Below, one piece after another: positions 1-10,837 of a DNA stretch of 64,000 nt; the stretch's first letter is position 1; each line of letters begins with the position of its first letter. Origin of the DNA: Diphasiastrum complanatum (Eukaryota > Streptophyta > Lycopodiopsida > Lycopodiales > Lycopodiaceae); NCBI GenBank assembly GCA_029204225.1, contig CM055111.1, positions 46,562,255-46,626,254 of the forward strand, in the 5' to 3' direction. Both the position numbers and the translations under genes were made by a program. The notes under the pieces were generated by a model that saw only the letters and a list, made by a program, of their open reading frames with translations, ran no database searches and was not told the DNA's origin.

Positions 1-1999
1 AGAGGAGTTATGACCTTCGTAGTTTACATCTTCTCTTGCTTTGCGCGTCAAGAAGGGAGCGATACTTGCCAGCCTCAAGGTTTCTTGAATAACCTGCAAC
101 CAAGTAGGTGACAATCTGTAAAACGCCGGCATGCACTGGTTGTTCGTCACAACAACAAACAGCTAAGGGAATCTTCATGGTGATGGTATTCATAGCACGG
201 AGTTAATTTCTTATTCTTTAAAGTTAACACTCTTCTGCAACTACTAACAATCGCTTTCACAAGAGGTAGGCTAAATTTCGACAATACTCTTAGTAGTTAT
301 AAACTAGGGAAGGAAGAAGTGAATATGCTTCTTACTGCTGAAGAATATGGCATGTGTTGGATATCCGTCCAAGATAATGGATCCTCAGGTGAAGTCTTTC
401 TCATTCGGATCGCGGCTTGCTCAGCCTGAAGAACATATAGAGTATGAAACTCTCAGAACAAGCTTGCCAATCTGAAAAACTTTACCGAAGTCATGCATGA
501 TCCAACGTCTGACAGCTGAGCAATAGTGACTTTCCGGCTTGTTAGGATTCTTAGGAACCTCTGATGCATTATATGCAGCTAATTGCAGAACAAACGAGAT
601 ATTAAAGGCAGAAACCTTGACTTGTTGGAGAATTTGCGGATTTTCTCCCAAGAACTTTAGCAGCCACATAAAGAACGCCGCAGAGGTGTCGAATGCACCA
701 AACGTGAGCCCCAACAGCTTGGACTGCAGTAGATCGTCTGGAAGCTTTTTGCCCTTCTCATCCTCTAATGCCATCAGAAAATCAAGTGAGCATTTTTCAT
801 TTGATTTCTCTGGTCTCCTTTTCTTCACCATAGATGAGTAAAGTTCCAAAACTTGCTGCTTTTTCTGATCACAGATGAGAAAGGTCCATATTAATCAGAA
901 TTCAGCATTCATGGCAGTATGCTCCAGTGTGACATAAATTCACAGTGCACACTTAAAAGGGTGCTGAATACCTCGAGAGCCATGTGGTAGCTTGTTCCTG
1001 GAATGTTGAACTGCATCGACGTTCCCATCCCTTTGTTGATATAGCTAAAATCGTCCACCAATTTTATTGATGGTCCCATGCCAGTGACGGCTTCTAAAGC
1101 TACGTGGAAGGCGAACTACAATGGGAAACCAAATCAGTCAGGCTGCACAACAAAGCTGCATCAAATTTCCAATGCTGATCAAGCTCATGTCTGCAAGGAG
1201 TTCATCCTAGCAACGTCAAAACTAGTAAAGAATTCTCTTAAAAAATGAAGCTGCGTGAATACTTACTATTGCAGCAGAAGATAATATAGAAATTATATTC
1301 TATATTATCTTCATTACAAGCTGCTAAAGGTTACATTCTACATTGAACTGAAGATATATGCATACCTTCTTGGTTTCCTGGTATGTGACCACACATGACT
1401 GTTTGTCCCATGAATTCAGAACCCATCTCGCGATCCTATCAACCATTCCAACTTTGTTCCGTACCAGCTCAGAATGTAATGAATCATGAATACTTTTGAG
1501 GGACTTTTCTTTCATGGCGTCTTTTGAAGAGGGTAAAATATTCAAAAGCCGAGATACAGACGGAGGGCGGAATACCAGAAATGACTTTTGCCGTGTAGCT
1601 AACACAAATTTGGCTGCTTCTGGAGTGGACATGACGATAGTGGTCGCACTTCATGCTTCAAATCGGAATAAATTCATCATGATGCTGATAAACCAACACA
1701 TTGATCTAGACTGGGGTAGCTATTAGCCTACAATATTGATCGTTTGGGTGGAAAAGAGCGAAGAAAGACCTGGCAATGTGCTGGGAGTAGAATTGGTATG
1801 GACCCTGCTTGTATAAACTGAAACTTTCGCCTATCCATGGCAAAGACCAGCTTCCCTTTGGCAGCTGCGCACCATGCAACCTATGTATCTGCGCGCTACT
1901 GCTGTTCTTTATCCAGCGAGCAGCTATGGAGGTGATGAACAGCAGCACAGCAGCTGTGATAAGAGCAATCTGCAACATCTTGTACTCACACCAACGCAA
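1..1999 (-). CDS. Cytochrome P450, CYP85-clan-like (partial, six exons)
   Basis: Plant P450s of the CYP85 clan are ER-anchored monooxygenases acting on terpenoids, sterols or hormones; the substrate here is unknown. I model exons 1770-1999, 1366-1648, 972-1115, 616-864, 336-425 and 1-93 (minus), all with GT/AG borders and joining in frame to 363 codons. Visible: an N-terminal membrane anchor (LQIALITAAVLLFITSIAA), the proline-rich hinge LPKGSWSLPWIGES, the I-helix oxygen motif AFDTS (616-864 exon) and the K-helix ETLR (exon 1-93). The PERF and haem-cysteine regions lie beyond position 1. The start could be 1999 or the Met at 1978; the latter leaves a more usual 5' UTR after the TATA box. Exon 2 lacks about 32 bp present in the related copy at 53 kb, which removes a conserved THLMGNP-like segment. 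The frame survives only by using a shifted acceptor at 1649-1650. Family placement is by motif recall, not by search. Confidence 0.85.
1277..1312. repeat. Perfect 15-bp inverted repeat in P450 intron 2
   Basis: GAAGATAATATAGAA (1277-1291) and its exact reverse complement (1298-1312) are separated by six bases. It lies in the intron between exons 972-1115 and 1366-1648. It can form a hairpin in the transcript; it may be a tiny foldback element or chance AT-rich symmetry. Confidence 0.8.
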
Positions 2000-2030
2000 A
2001 ATGAAGTCTTGGTTTGTGTGGAGAGTGTGA

Positions 2031-2044
2031 TCCTATAAATATGG
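2031..2044 (-). promoter_or_regulatory. Probable TATA box of the P450 gene
   Basis: On the minus strand the sequence reads ATATTTATAGG about 35 bp before the Met at 1999 and about 55 bp before the Met at 1978. A nearly identical CCTATAAATATAG occurs at 2392-2404 beyond the GC-rich repeat, so this could also be part of a repeated unit. Confidence 0.45.
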
Positions 2045-2059
2045 CTCCACATAATTGTA

Positions 2060-2310
2060 GCATCCTGGCGCGTCAGCCAGGGGCTGGCCAAAAAGGCTCA
2101 GGCGGGCGCCGTGGCGCCAGGGGGCAGGCAGCGCCCAGGTGGCGCCGGGCAGGCAGGCAAGCCGGGCAGGCCTAGGCGGCGCCGGGCAGGCCCAGGTGTC
2201 ACCGGGAACCGGGCAGGTGGCACTGGTGGGTTCAGTTATATATAGGTACTGATTTATCTCAAAGATTTGCTTATGGGACAAACCCTGGTGCCCGACACAT
2301 GGCACCAGGG
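2060..2310. repeat. GC-rich degenerate short repeats upstream of the P450
   Basis: The stretch is strikingly GC-rich against AT-rich surroundings and is built of variants of GGCGCCGGGCAGGC and CCAGGTGGCGCC, with the palindrome TGGCGCCA. It ends with CTGGTGCC...GGCACCAG symmetry near 2287-2310. No coding sense is visible. It could be a minisatellite or the end of a DNA transposon. Confidence 0.6.
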
Positions 2311-3003
2311 CAAGCGGTTAAAAAACAAAAAAAAAACCTCCCTGCCTGGCCAGCCGTGACGCGTGCGTAGGGTGCTAAAAATAAGAGGAGCCTATAAATA
2401 TAGAGAACGAAAAAGGAAGCCTCCAATCAAATTTACGAGGTGGGTCCTACATGTGGCTTGACATGTGGAATTCAGGATCAACAGATGTAGGGTTCTTCTC
2501 GTGATTCGACTCTTACTCCAAAGTCCGTGCCGTGAAAAAGCAACCTTCAAAAGGCCACCCATCCCATAAAAAATCAGGAAATTGAGCCCGGATCTTGCTC
2601 GAAAGCTACAGCCTTAAGTGACTAATTACCCACTTCACTCTCACAAAAAGTATATTGGCGGGCCCTATAAGAAAATTTTTGGCCTTGTAAGGCACTACTA
2701 TGTGGTGAGGTAGGTTAATGGAGTTTGGAAAAAAGTTAACATTAAAAGATACTGACGGTGACATCTTGAATTCTTAAGGTCTTAAACCTTGGTTGAGAGC
2801 TAAACTAACATGCATCGTTTTCCATTAAAAAGTTCATACAATTCAACCAAACAATGCATGATACATAAGGCCAAAAAAGCCAAGACATGTGAATGTGATG
2901 CTTTACTATATGCATGAATGGTGCTTTAATACGGATGAATGTCTAGGTTTCGAAAAGCAAAAGCTAACAAAAGGCTTATCTCTACATCTAAATTCTTTAT
3001 CAT
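2311..3003. other. Intergenic, no gene seen
   Basis: AT-rich sequence with no open frame that looks like protein. The only notable item is the TATA-like CCTATAAATATAG at 2392-2404. Confidence 0.6.
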
Positions 3004-3400
3004 TGTAGTGGCTTTTGATCATCAACACATCAACTGCAAACATAAAGACCCAGTTCGCCTGCTATGGATTTTGCGTCACAATTTTAAAATACCTTGATGT
3101 CTCAAAGAATGGCAGCAATCCAAAATTGTAGATATGGAAATATTTTCTAGGTTGAAATATTGATGACGCTACTAAGTGGGCCAGCGTTTACATATGTAGA
3201 GGCAACAATTCGACTTTCAAAGATTCGTGCGAATTCTAAGAACTTTAGGTAGTGAGATCAAATTTACTTTCAGCAATTCCACAACTTCATCACAAGTTGC
3301 AGTGGCTTCTGAACACATCAACTATAGACGTAAGGACCCAGTTCGCCTGCTATGGATTTTGGGTGACAATCTGAAGATACCTTGATGTCTCACACAAAAG
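3004..3400. repeat. Direct repeat of about 105 bp at a 285-bp spacing
   Basis: Positions 3004-3110 and 3290-3400 share the core GACCCAGTTCGCCTGCTATG followed by GATTTTG and, later, ATACCTTGATGTCTCA, with scattered mismatches. No coding sense is visible. It is either a local tandem duplication or two ends of a small element. Confidence 0.75.
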
Positions 3401-3572
3401 GAGGTTTGCTACGGTTTGATAAAGTAGAAAAACACGAGTTGAAAGTTTTAGCTCTTGTAGCTATGAAACACGGGTGGTTTGATGAAGAGAGCGGACACTA
3501 GACTTTCTTTGATAATGAATCCGACATGACCATGGGAACCAGTGGACTGGTTTGGAAGAGAGGATGTACAAA

Positions 3573-4094
3573 TTTATGCGCAGATTTTGATGAATCAGGG
3601 TTTCAATGAGAGTTTACTCATATTCTGTTAGGTCTATTTCTGGAATGTCAGGCCTATTTCTGAAATCATGGTAATAGAATTTTTCCCTTGGACGATTAGC
3701 TTTTTGGATTTTTTTTCAGAGCTTTGGATGTTGTTCAAGCTTGAAATGGTTGTTGCATAATTTAACTTTGCTGTGAGTTACTAGGGAGTGCAAAGGCTCC
3801 AAGATTTTTGAAGAAATAGAAGATGATATCTTCATTTTCATCTATTATAATCGTTTCGAAAAGGGTAAGAAGCGAGATCAAAGCGGCTATTGAGAACATA
3901 TGAACTACCACTTCTATTGATGATACTTATTTTCCTTGCTCAAGGGCGTACTTGCTTAGTGCATTTTGTTCTAGCATTGTTTTTGTGTTATATCCATTTT
4001 GTTTGATTGATTGTTGGATTGCCTGTGATTCATATTAGTGTGTCTAGTTCTTGTAATTTTTCACGATAAAAAGCACTATATATATTTCGGAGCA
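3573..4094 (+). mobile_element. 5' LTR (at least part) of copia element A
   Basis: The segment ends in ...AGCA directly before a primer-binding site. Its first 300 bases recur, with mismatches, at 49283-49578, which shows it is a repeated terminal sequence. The true left end (TG) was not found; it may begin somewhat before 3573. Confidence 0.6.
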
Positions 4095-4106
4095 TGGTAT
4101 CAGGGC
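4095..4106 (+). promoter_or_regulatory. tRNA-iMet primer-binding site, copia A
   Basis: TGGTATCAGGGC follows the LTR end directly. The usual copia site is TGGTATCAGAGC, complementary to the 3' end of initiator tRNA-Met, so one base has changed. Confidence 0.75.
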
Positions 4107-4124
4107 AGGTTCATTAGACACAAT

Positions 4125-5557
4125 ATGGCTACTACAATTCAAACAAAGAGCACAATCAATCTTGATGGTGCAAACTATCACATATGGAGGTTCAAGATAA
4201 AGACACTTCTAAAAGACGAAGGGATATGGTCAGTGACTAATCTCACAGAGCCGAAACCTCTAGAGGGAAAATCAAAGAGGGCGGAGTGGATAAGGAAAGA
4301 TGAACGTAGAAATGACGATCATCGTATTCTCCATAAACGAAAAAATTCTCATGTAGATTGAAGACTTCCAAAGCAGCCATGAAGCATGAGAAAAACTAAA
4401 GCAAAATTACGAAGTGAGGACAGTTGTATCAATCACGTAGCTCCACAATCAACTACAGAGCCTATGATGGGATGGAAATCCACTTGTAGTGAAGATCAAG
4501 ACGATTTTCGCTCAACTCTCTACATCTAGACAAGAGCATCAAATCCTAGCACCCCAGTAGCTGATGTACTTTATGAAATCACTACCCTCATATTATCAGC
4601 TGCTAAGAATGCTCATCTTAAGTTTATCTGAGATGCAATTAGAAAGAGCATTCAATCTCATAGCAAACGAAAGATTGATGAGAGATGAAGAAGAATCAAA
4701 CTGTGACCAGGAGAAGGCCCTTTTTGTAAAGGGAAAGAAGAAGAACAAAAACAAATCCAAGATTGATAAGACTGAACTGAAGTCTTCAATGAAGGGTAAC
4801 AACAACAACAAAGATACTTCCAGTTGTGATCATTGTTATAAGTTGGGGCATGCAGCAGATAGATGCTAGTTTAATCCAACTATACCTTGCACCCATTGCA
4901 AGAAAAAGGGGCATTCATCATATGATTGTTGGCATAATCCAAAGGAAAGCATAAAGGAGAAAAGGCGAATGTCACAGAATCATCTAAAAATGGTGACAAG
5001 AACGACAATGCATTCACAGTTGTCGATGAAGAGTGACCTACATGTAGCATGATTATAACATAATGATTGACTCAGGAGCCACATCTCATATAACTTGCAA
5101 CAAAAATATTCTGATGAAATACAAGGCACTGGACAACACAAGAATAGTGAGATTGGGTATGCCTGAAACATATGTATCATCTGAATATAAGGAGTCTCTA
5201 TGACATGAGCAAGAAAGGACTTGTAGATAGTCTTAAAGTAACAAGTCCAGACTTAATTTTCTGCATAGCTTGTCAAAAAGGTAAGCAGCATCGAATTCCA
5301 TTCTTACATGAAAGACAAAGAGGTAAGGACATCTTGGAACTAGTTCATTCAGATGTTTGTGGGCCCATGAAGGTCGAAGCCCTTTCCGGATCGAGATACT
5401 TCCTCACATTCATATATGATTTCAGTAGGAGGACTACTATATACTATCTGAATAAGAAGTCCGATGTGTTCGATGCATTCAAGAAATTTGTAGCATTTGC
5501 AAAACGACACACCTTTAAAAATTTGTAAACCCTTAGGTCTGATAATGGAGGCGAATA
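4125..5557 (+). pseudogene. Copia A gag-protease-integrase remnant
   Basis: A Ty1/copia polyprotein broken by frameshifts and stops. The gag starts at 4125 (MATTIQTKSTINLDG). Two CCHC zinc knuckles are visible: CDHCYKLGHAADRC, followed at once by an in-frame TAG at 4867-4869, then CTHCKKKGHSSYDC at 4888-4929. The retropepsin triad appears as DSGATSHIT at about 5069. The GAG-pre-integrase stretch runs from 5172 (CIACQKGKQHRIPF), followed by the integrase core (HSDVCGP; LRSDNGGE at 5532-5555). The sequence stops there and an oppositely oriented copia piece begins. Reverse transcriptase and RNase H are absent. Two zinc knuckles are less common in copia gag than one. Confidence 0.9.
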
Positions 5558-5559
5558 GT

Positions 5560-5984
5560 TTTGAGCTTCTGTTAGGAAAGAGGTATCGAACATCAAAACT
5601 ACGCAGCTCTTTCCATTCTTCATAAGAGCTTGATACTCAAGATCCATTGCTTGGATCCACTCCTCTTTGTTCCTTGCTTCATGTAAATAGATGAAAAGAG
5701 ATTAGAAAAGCAACATAATTTCTAGCAACTACTTGCTTACCCTTTTCATCATAAGTGAGCCTTGAAGGCTTTTGTCTTTCCCTTGATGTTCTCCTTGGCT
5801 TTTGACTTGATGACGGTCCTTCATCATCACCATCCAAAGTAGGATCCTTTACATCAACATTAAGAATGTTAGATCCATCCACATCACCATCAATAATGCT
5901 TGAAGATACTTTTGGAATCTTCCCCTCATTAAAAATGACATCTCTACCAACAATCACCTTGTTGGTAGAAGGAATGTAAACCTT
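5560..5984 (-). pseudogene. Inverted copia fragment: integrase-RT connection region
   Basis: Read on the minus strand this gives the conserved post-integrase motif VYIPSTNKVIVGRDVIFNE, an acidic/serine linker, RRTSRERQKPSRLTYDEKGK, and after disruptions the start of reverse transcriptase (MDLEYQALMKNGK). It is the part of a copia polyprotein that would follow the integrase of element A, but in the opposite orientation and directly abutting it at about 5558. Either part of element A is inverted or a second copia lies head-on. The right end meets the palindrome-rich DNA of the CACTA-like element. Confidence 0.85.
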
Positions 5985-6004
5985 CACAACTACAAATATA
6001 GGCC

Positions 6005-6420
6005 CCTTGCCACGCCCATTGCCACACCCATAAGACAGGGATCAGATTTGACCCAACGGCCCTCGCGTGGCAATGTTCATGGCAATTGTGTGGCAAACTA
6101 CGTGGCAATGAACGCGTGGCACTGCCACGCCGCCTAAGTTTTTCGTCACTGGCTCTTCCTCCGAACCGATTTGGGGGGAGGGTGCTTGGAGCAATTCAAA
6201 TTTTAAATCCGTGTGGCACTGCCATGCTTAAAAAATCTAAAAAATTGCCACGCGTGGCAGTTTTTTACAGAATGTTAAATTTTGCCACGCATGGCAAAAA
6301 TTCTGAAAATTTTTGTGAAGTTTGCCACGCGTGGCAAATTTTTCTAGCAAGTGAAATTCTGCCATGCCATGGCAAACTTTTTTGCAATTCTTTTTAGGGC
6401 GTGGCACTGCCACGCAGAAA
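6005..6420. repeat. Left subterminal palindrome array
   Basis: Dense copies and half copies of TGCCACGCGTGGCA: perfect at 6246-6259 and 6323-6336, one mismatch at 6283-6296, plus many GTGGCACTGCCAC arrangements such as 6114-6126. This is the expected layout of transposase-binding motifs at a CACTA end, although the motif itself is not one I know. Confidence 0.8.
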
Positions 6421-6507
6421 TATCTCAACAATAAAAAAACCCGTGAAATGAAAAAAGTGGGGGCCTCGACTGCATTTCCAAATAGATTTCGTGAAGAAGA
6501 GCTTTGG

Positions 6508-6511
<4 letters not shown>

Positions 6512-6598
<87 letters not shown>
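6512..6598. repeat. (GA)n microsatellite
   Basis: An uninterrupted GA run of roughly 85 bases within the CACTA-like element. No coding meaning; the apparent Glu-Arg reading frame is an artefact. Confidence 0.97.
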
Positions 6599-6604
<6 letters not shown>

Positions 6605-7170
6605 TTGTTAGTTTTTCATTGTTTATTCATGAGATATATTATGCATTCTAAATTTTGATAGATTACATTTGAGTCATAAAGTGCATTTTCATAGTATCTT
6701 GAACATGGTGAGATTGATGTAACAATGATTAATGATTTTTAATTTAACAATGATTCTTTGATTTGTATTCTAACAATTATCATTTTGTTGATTGATTTGT
6801 AATCTAAAAATGATTTGGTTTTCTTTGTTTGCTTTTATAGAGAAAAAAAGATATGCATCTTAGAAGGAATTAAAGATCATCCAAACAATAGATGAGGTAT
6901 GTTTTTATCATCTTAAATTGATGTTTTGTTTGTTTTTTATTGCTTGTATATATTTACAACAAATTTATACAAGATGAAATAGAAAAACATAAACAATAAA
7001 CAATCATTCCATACATAATGAGATAGAATACAAAAGTTTATATTCATAATTAAAAAAAGTGTACATATTCGCATCTAATTCATGAAAAGAGCATTGATAC
7101 TAATACTCTTTTTTTTCTACTTTTGCAAATACTTAAAATACATCAAATCTAAGAAGTAATAGTAGGCTTC

Positions 7171-8360
7171 TTAGTCTTCGCTATCTTCTCCCTCATCGTT
7201 GTCCGAAGCCAAATCTTGTCCTTCGTCTTCGCCTTCCCCTTCATCTTCATTCCCTTCTTCTCCTTGGTTTCCTCCCGTACTTTCTTCCACAAAGGAAGCG
7301 GATGCCCTCTACATACACATTCACAAAACAAATTAATAATCATCAGCCAAACACATGTTATAAAATTGAAATGAAATAAAAATTGTGTATGAAAAATAAG
7401 AGAAATACAAATTATGTAACAAAAATTTACCCTTGGATGTACGCCTTGTCCCAAAAGATGATCAACCAAGACACTATAGCCATGGCGATATCCAATATTG
7501 TACTTGGCATTTGTATACTTACGCCCATAATCTTCAGCCTACATCAACACAAATCGATGATTAGAAAAAAGCAAAACAAATATTGATAAACAATAAACAT
7601 ATGAAATGCAATTAGCTAAAAGAGAATTGCTTACAAATTGGGCATGCATATTGGCCTTGCCTCCCAATCCAAGGTGAGATTGGCCTAAAAGATTAAGCCT
7701 TGATTTTGTTGCCTCTCTTTGTTGCTTAAAGCGCTCGGGATTAGGATGCTTGGATTCATAAACAACTTTTTCCCAATCTTTTTTAGATGTCCATCCCGGC
7801 CTCTTCTTGCCTTTACTACATAATCGTCTTAATGATTGGCGCTTATGACGAATATGCGTACACATACTCATCTTCGTCCAATTGTCATTAAATCAATTTG
7901 GTTGTGGAAACTCACGGTACAATATATCAAGTATCTTGTATTTGTCCCCTTGGTCTTGTTGCTCCCAAGGGTTAAACAAATCGTGACCAAAGTATTTAAG
8001 AGTAAGGTCGTGCAATCTATTGATGACGACCTTACCCCTAATGTCCATGATGATGGAACCATCCTGATCAAGGTCATAGAAAATATTCGTGGATTCTTCC
8101 GACGGCATGTCCGTCGAAACGAATCCACGATCTTGTTGATCGGATTCTCCTTCGGAAAGACAAAGGGCTTTCATCCTTTGCCTTTCCTTGGGAGATAGCA
8201 TAGTATAAAAATCTCGCACTCGATTGGAATCCAATCTCAAGGCTTGTCCTCTTCCACCGAAAGAGGATCTTGGCCTCCTCCTTGATGCTCCGCTACCACT
8301 ATAGACATGACTATTGAGAGAAAGATATGAAGTTGTGAAAAGAACTTGGAAAGATATCAA
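7171..8360 (-). CDS. CACTA-associated Transposase_24-like (Ptta/En/Spm) protein
   Basis: I model exons of about 7917-8360, 7635-7866, 7431-7538 and 7171-7308 on minus with GT/AG borders; the stop is TAA at 7171-7173. The second exon carries the family signature WTSKKDWEKVVYE, then KSRLNLLGQSHLGLGG, followed by HAQF and, after an intron, AEDYGRKY. This matches the plant transposase family seen in Ptta/En/Spm elements (PF03004-like). The last exon is strongly acidic (EGNEDEGEGEDEGQ). Such proteins are thought to bind subterminal motifs, which fits the flanking palindromes. The first intron would be only about 45 bases, so the 5' structure is uncertain. The gene is divergent from the TNP2-type gene at 10.8 kb. 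Confidence 0.65.
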
Positions 8361-8528
8361 ATGTGAAAAATGAAAGTGTGTGTGTGTGTGTGAGAGAGAG
8401 AGAGATCTGTGAGAGAGTGAAACAGAAAAGCAAACTTTTAAATGTGTGAAAAATGAAAAGGAGGTGTGAAAGAGTGTGTGGAAGAGAAAGAGAGATTGGA
8501 AATTGGAGAGTGAAAGATGTGTGTGTGC

Positions 8529-8776
<248 letters not shown>

Positions 8777-8889
8777 GAGAGATTAAAAGCTTGAGAGTGA
8801 GATCTTGAGAGCTTCAAGAAATCCACAAGAAAGCGTGGAGAAATATTGAATGAGGGCCTTTATATTCATTTTCCAGATTTCAAGTGTCA

Positions 8890-8940
8890 TGTGAATCTGC
8901 CACGCATTTTTTTGCCACGCGTGGCAGCGCCACGCAAATT
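8890..8940. repeat. Internal palindrome cluster
   Basis: A perfect TGCCACGCGTGGCA at 8913-8926 is flanked by CTGCCACGCA and GCGCCACGCA half sites. It is the same motif as at 6.2 and 13.1 kb, and lies upstream of the minus-strand gene. Confidence 0.85.
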
Positions 8941-9049
8941 TTTTTTGCATGGAAGTCCTTGATTATGGCTTGGAATGTGTCATATGGCGAGTGGTTTGTC
9001 AAAATGACAAATTATGGAACTAAAAAAATGATTTGACTCTAATTTTATA

Positions 9050-10640
9050 AATATATTTTGGGGACAAAAGCATGTGGGTGATATGACATATTTTTAACCA
9101 TGAATTTTTAAGGACAAAAGCATGTGATTGATATGACATATTTTGGGTACAAGAGGACCATGTTTTTTTTGAAGATTTTGATGATTTTTTGAAAAGGACA
9201 AATGAGTATAAATTGTATTTTGATTTGATATAAGACAAGTAGATGATTTGATATGGTTGGTACAAAATGACCATATGTTTAAGAGAATTTTGTGATTTAA
9301 AAAAATGACAAATGTAAATATGTGGCTTGATGGCGCATATAACTTGTGGACATTATTTAGTTTATAAAGTATTAATTAATTTGTTATATATGTGTCCCTT
9401 AGAAACCCTTTCCGACCCTTATCTCATGTGATATGAGCTATCTCAGTATACTAGACTTAGGATTGGTTGAGTCTGATAACTTGATGAGCCGTGTCGAGTG
9501 ATAAGCAACAAAACCACGCATAGACATAAAATTTAAGTCATCACGTGTAATAGGGTTTTGAAAAGGGGTTGAACTTGAGTTGTCTTAATATATTACTTGT
9601 TGAGTCTAGTCACTTCATAGAGCCATGTCAAGTAATAAGCAACAAAATCATATGTTAGGTAGCAAATTTTGACTTTCACGAGTGATAGAGACACCAAAAT
9701 GGGGCTGTTTACATTGATAGACATATTTATATATGTGTCCCTTAGAAACCCTTTCCGACTCTTTTGGGTCAGAACGTACTGGGTCAGAACGTTTTTTAAA
9801 AATAACAAAACATGTGTTAAGGTGGGCGCAATCTTCCTTCTTCTTTTTTTGTAATACACTGAGGGACGCTAGATATACTACTACTTCCATGAAGTATGCC
9901 AACCAATGAGCTAATAGATTTCGAGGAACATGGTTGTGTTTTGTGCGGTTAAAGCCAGTTGAAGGAAGATTAAGGATAGAAGAGATCTGAAATCTCTATG
10001 GATGGAATCCGAGTAGGGATTGGAGGTGGGTTTTTTTTGTGAAGGGATTGTTGATGGATGGAGATGAGAGCAATTGACAAGAGCATAGGGAAATGTGTGG
10101 GGTGTTTTTGGATTTTGTGTTGAGTGGATGGAAAGGAAATAACTCGGCAGACGTTGTTAGATGATTGCTAGTGTTGAGGAATGGATCAAACATCTTTGTT
10201 TGTGAAATCCTTGGTTGTGGTCTTGTGCAGAGGTGCTACCAGCAATGGTAACAGGATCGCCATGACTAATTGATTGTATCACAGTTGAATTTGATTTCAG
10301 AAGATCATTGAGAGCGTAAAATGGGTTTTTCTTGAGATGGTGATAGGGGACAAGAAAAAATTGAGAATTTGCAATGTCCATCTATTGAAGTGCTCATGCT
10401 CCTATAATAGATCTATGCTGTGATAATCTCTTCTTAAAATAAAACTATTGCTCTCTTGTCCTTCCAAGCAGCAAACTAATCATCCTGCCCAAGGACTAGA
10501 TTCAATCTATCAGGGGCCAAAATTGATTGTTTCAAATCATAGATTGACCAAGTTTAGTCATTCGATCTTCTATGTCAAGTGATAAGGACCAAGATCTTGT
10601 ATTGGACATTAGATTTGAACTATCTGAAGTGATGGGAATC
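9050..10640. repeat. Region of degenerate internal repeats between the CACTA genes
   Basis: No gene recognised. GACAAAAGCATGTG...GATATGACATATTTT occurs twice at 9062-9090 and 9113-9142. ATGTGTCCCTTAGAAACCCT occurs at 9389 and 9734. A longer unit with GTCAAGTRATAAGCAACAAAA-like sequence recurs near 9490, 9625 and, more degenerate, 10575. The TNP2 catalytic domain would be expected here and is missing. Confidence 0.6.
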
Positions 10641-10837
10641 GACTTTAATCTATTTCATGAGCACACAATTTCTCGACAAAGCCAAACAAAAGGGTGGTCC
10701 AAGAAGTTGGTATTGCCGGTCCTGTGCACTCAAGGTATAATACACTTGAATTTGATTTTAGTAGTTTCAATAAATGTAGTGTGATTCTTTCAAATTATAA
10801 ATAACAGAATGTTCTCATTGATGTGTTAAAATTTTAT

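Noticed and set aside
5979-5992. CAACTACAAATATA as a true CACTA terminus
   Set aside because: Only loosely like CACTACAA, and no inverted partner was found near 13.6 kb, so I left the element borders approximate.
6512-6598. Open frame encoding a long Glu-Arg repeat
   Set aside because: It is the translation of an uninterrupted GA microsatellite; the same happens at 8529-8773 and 24961-24994.
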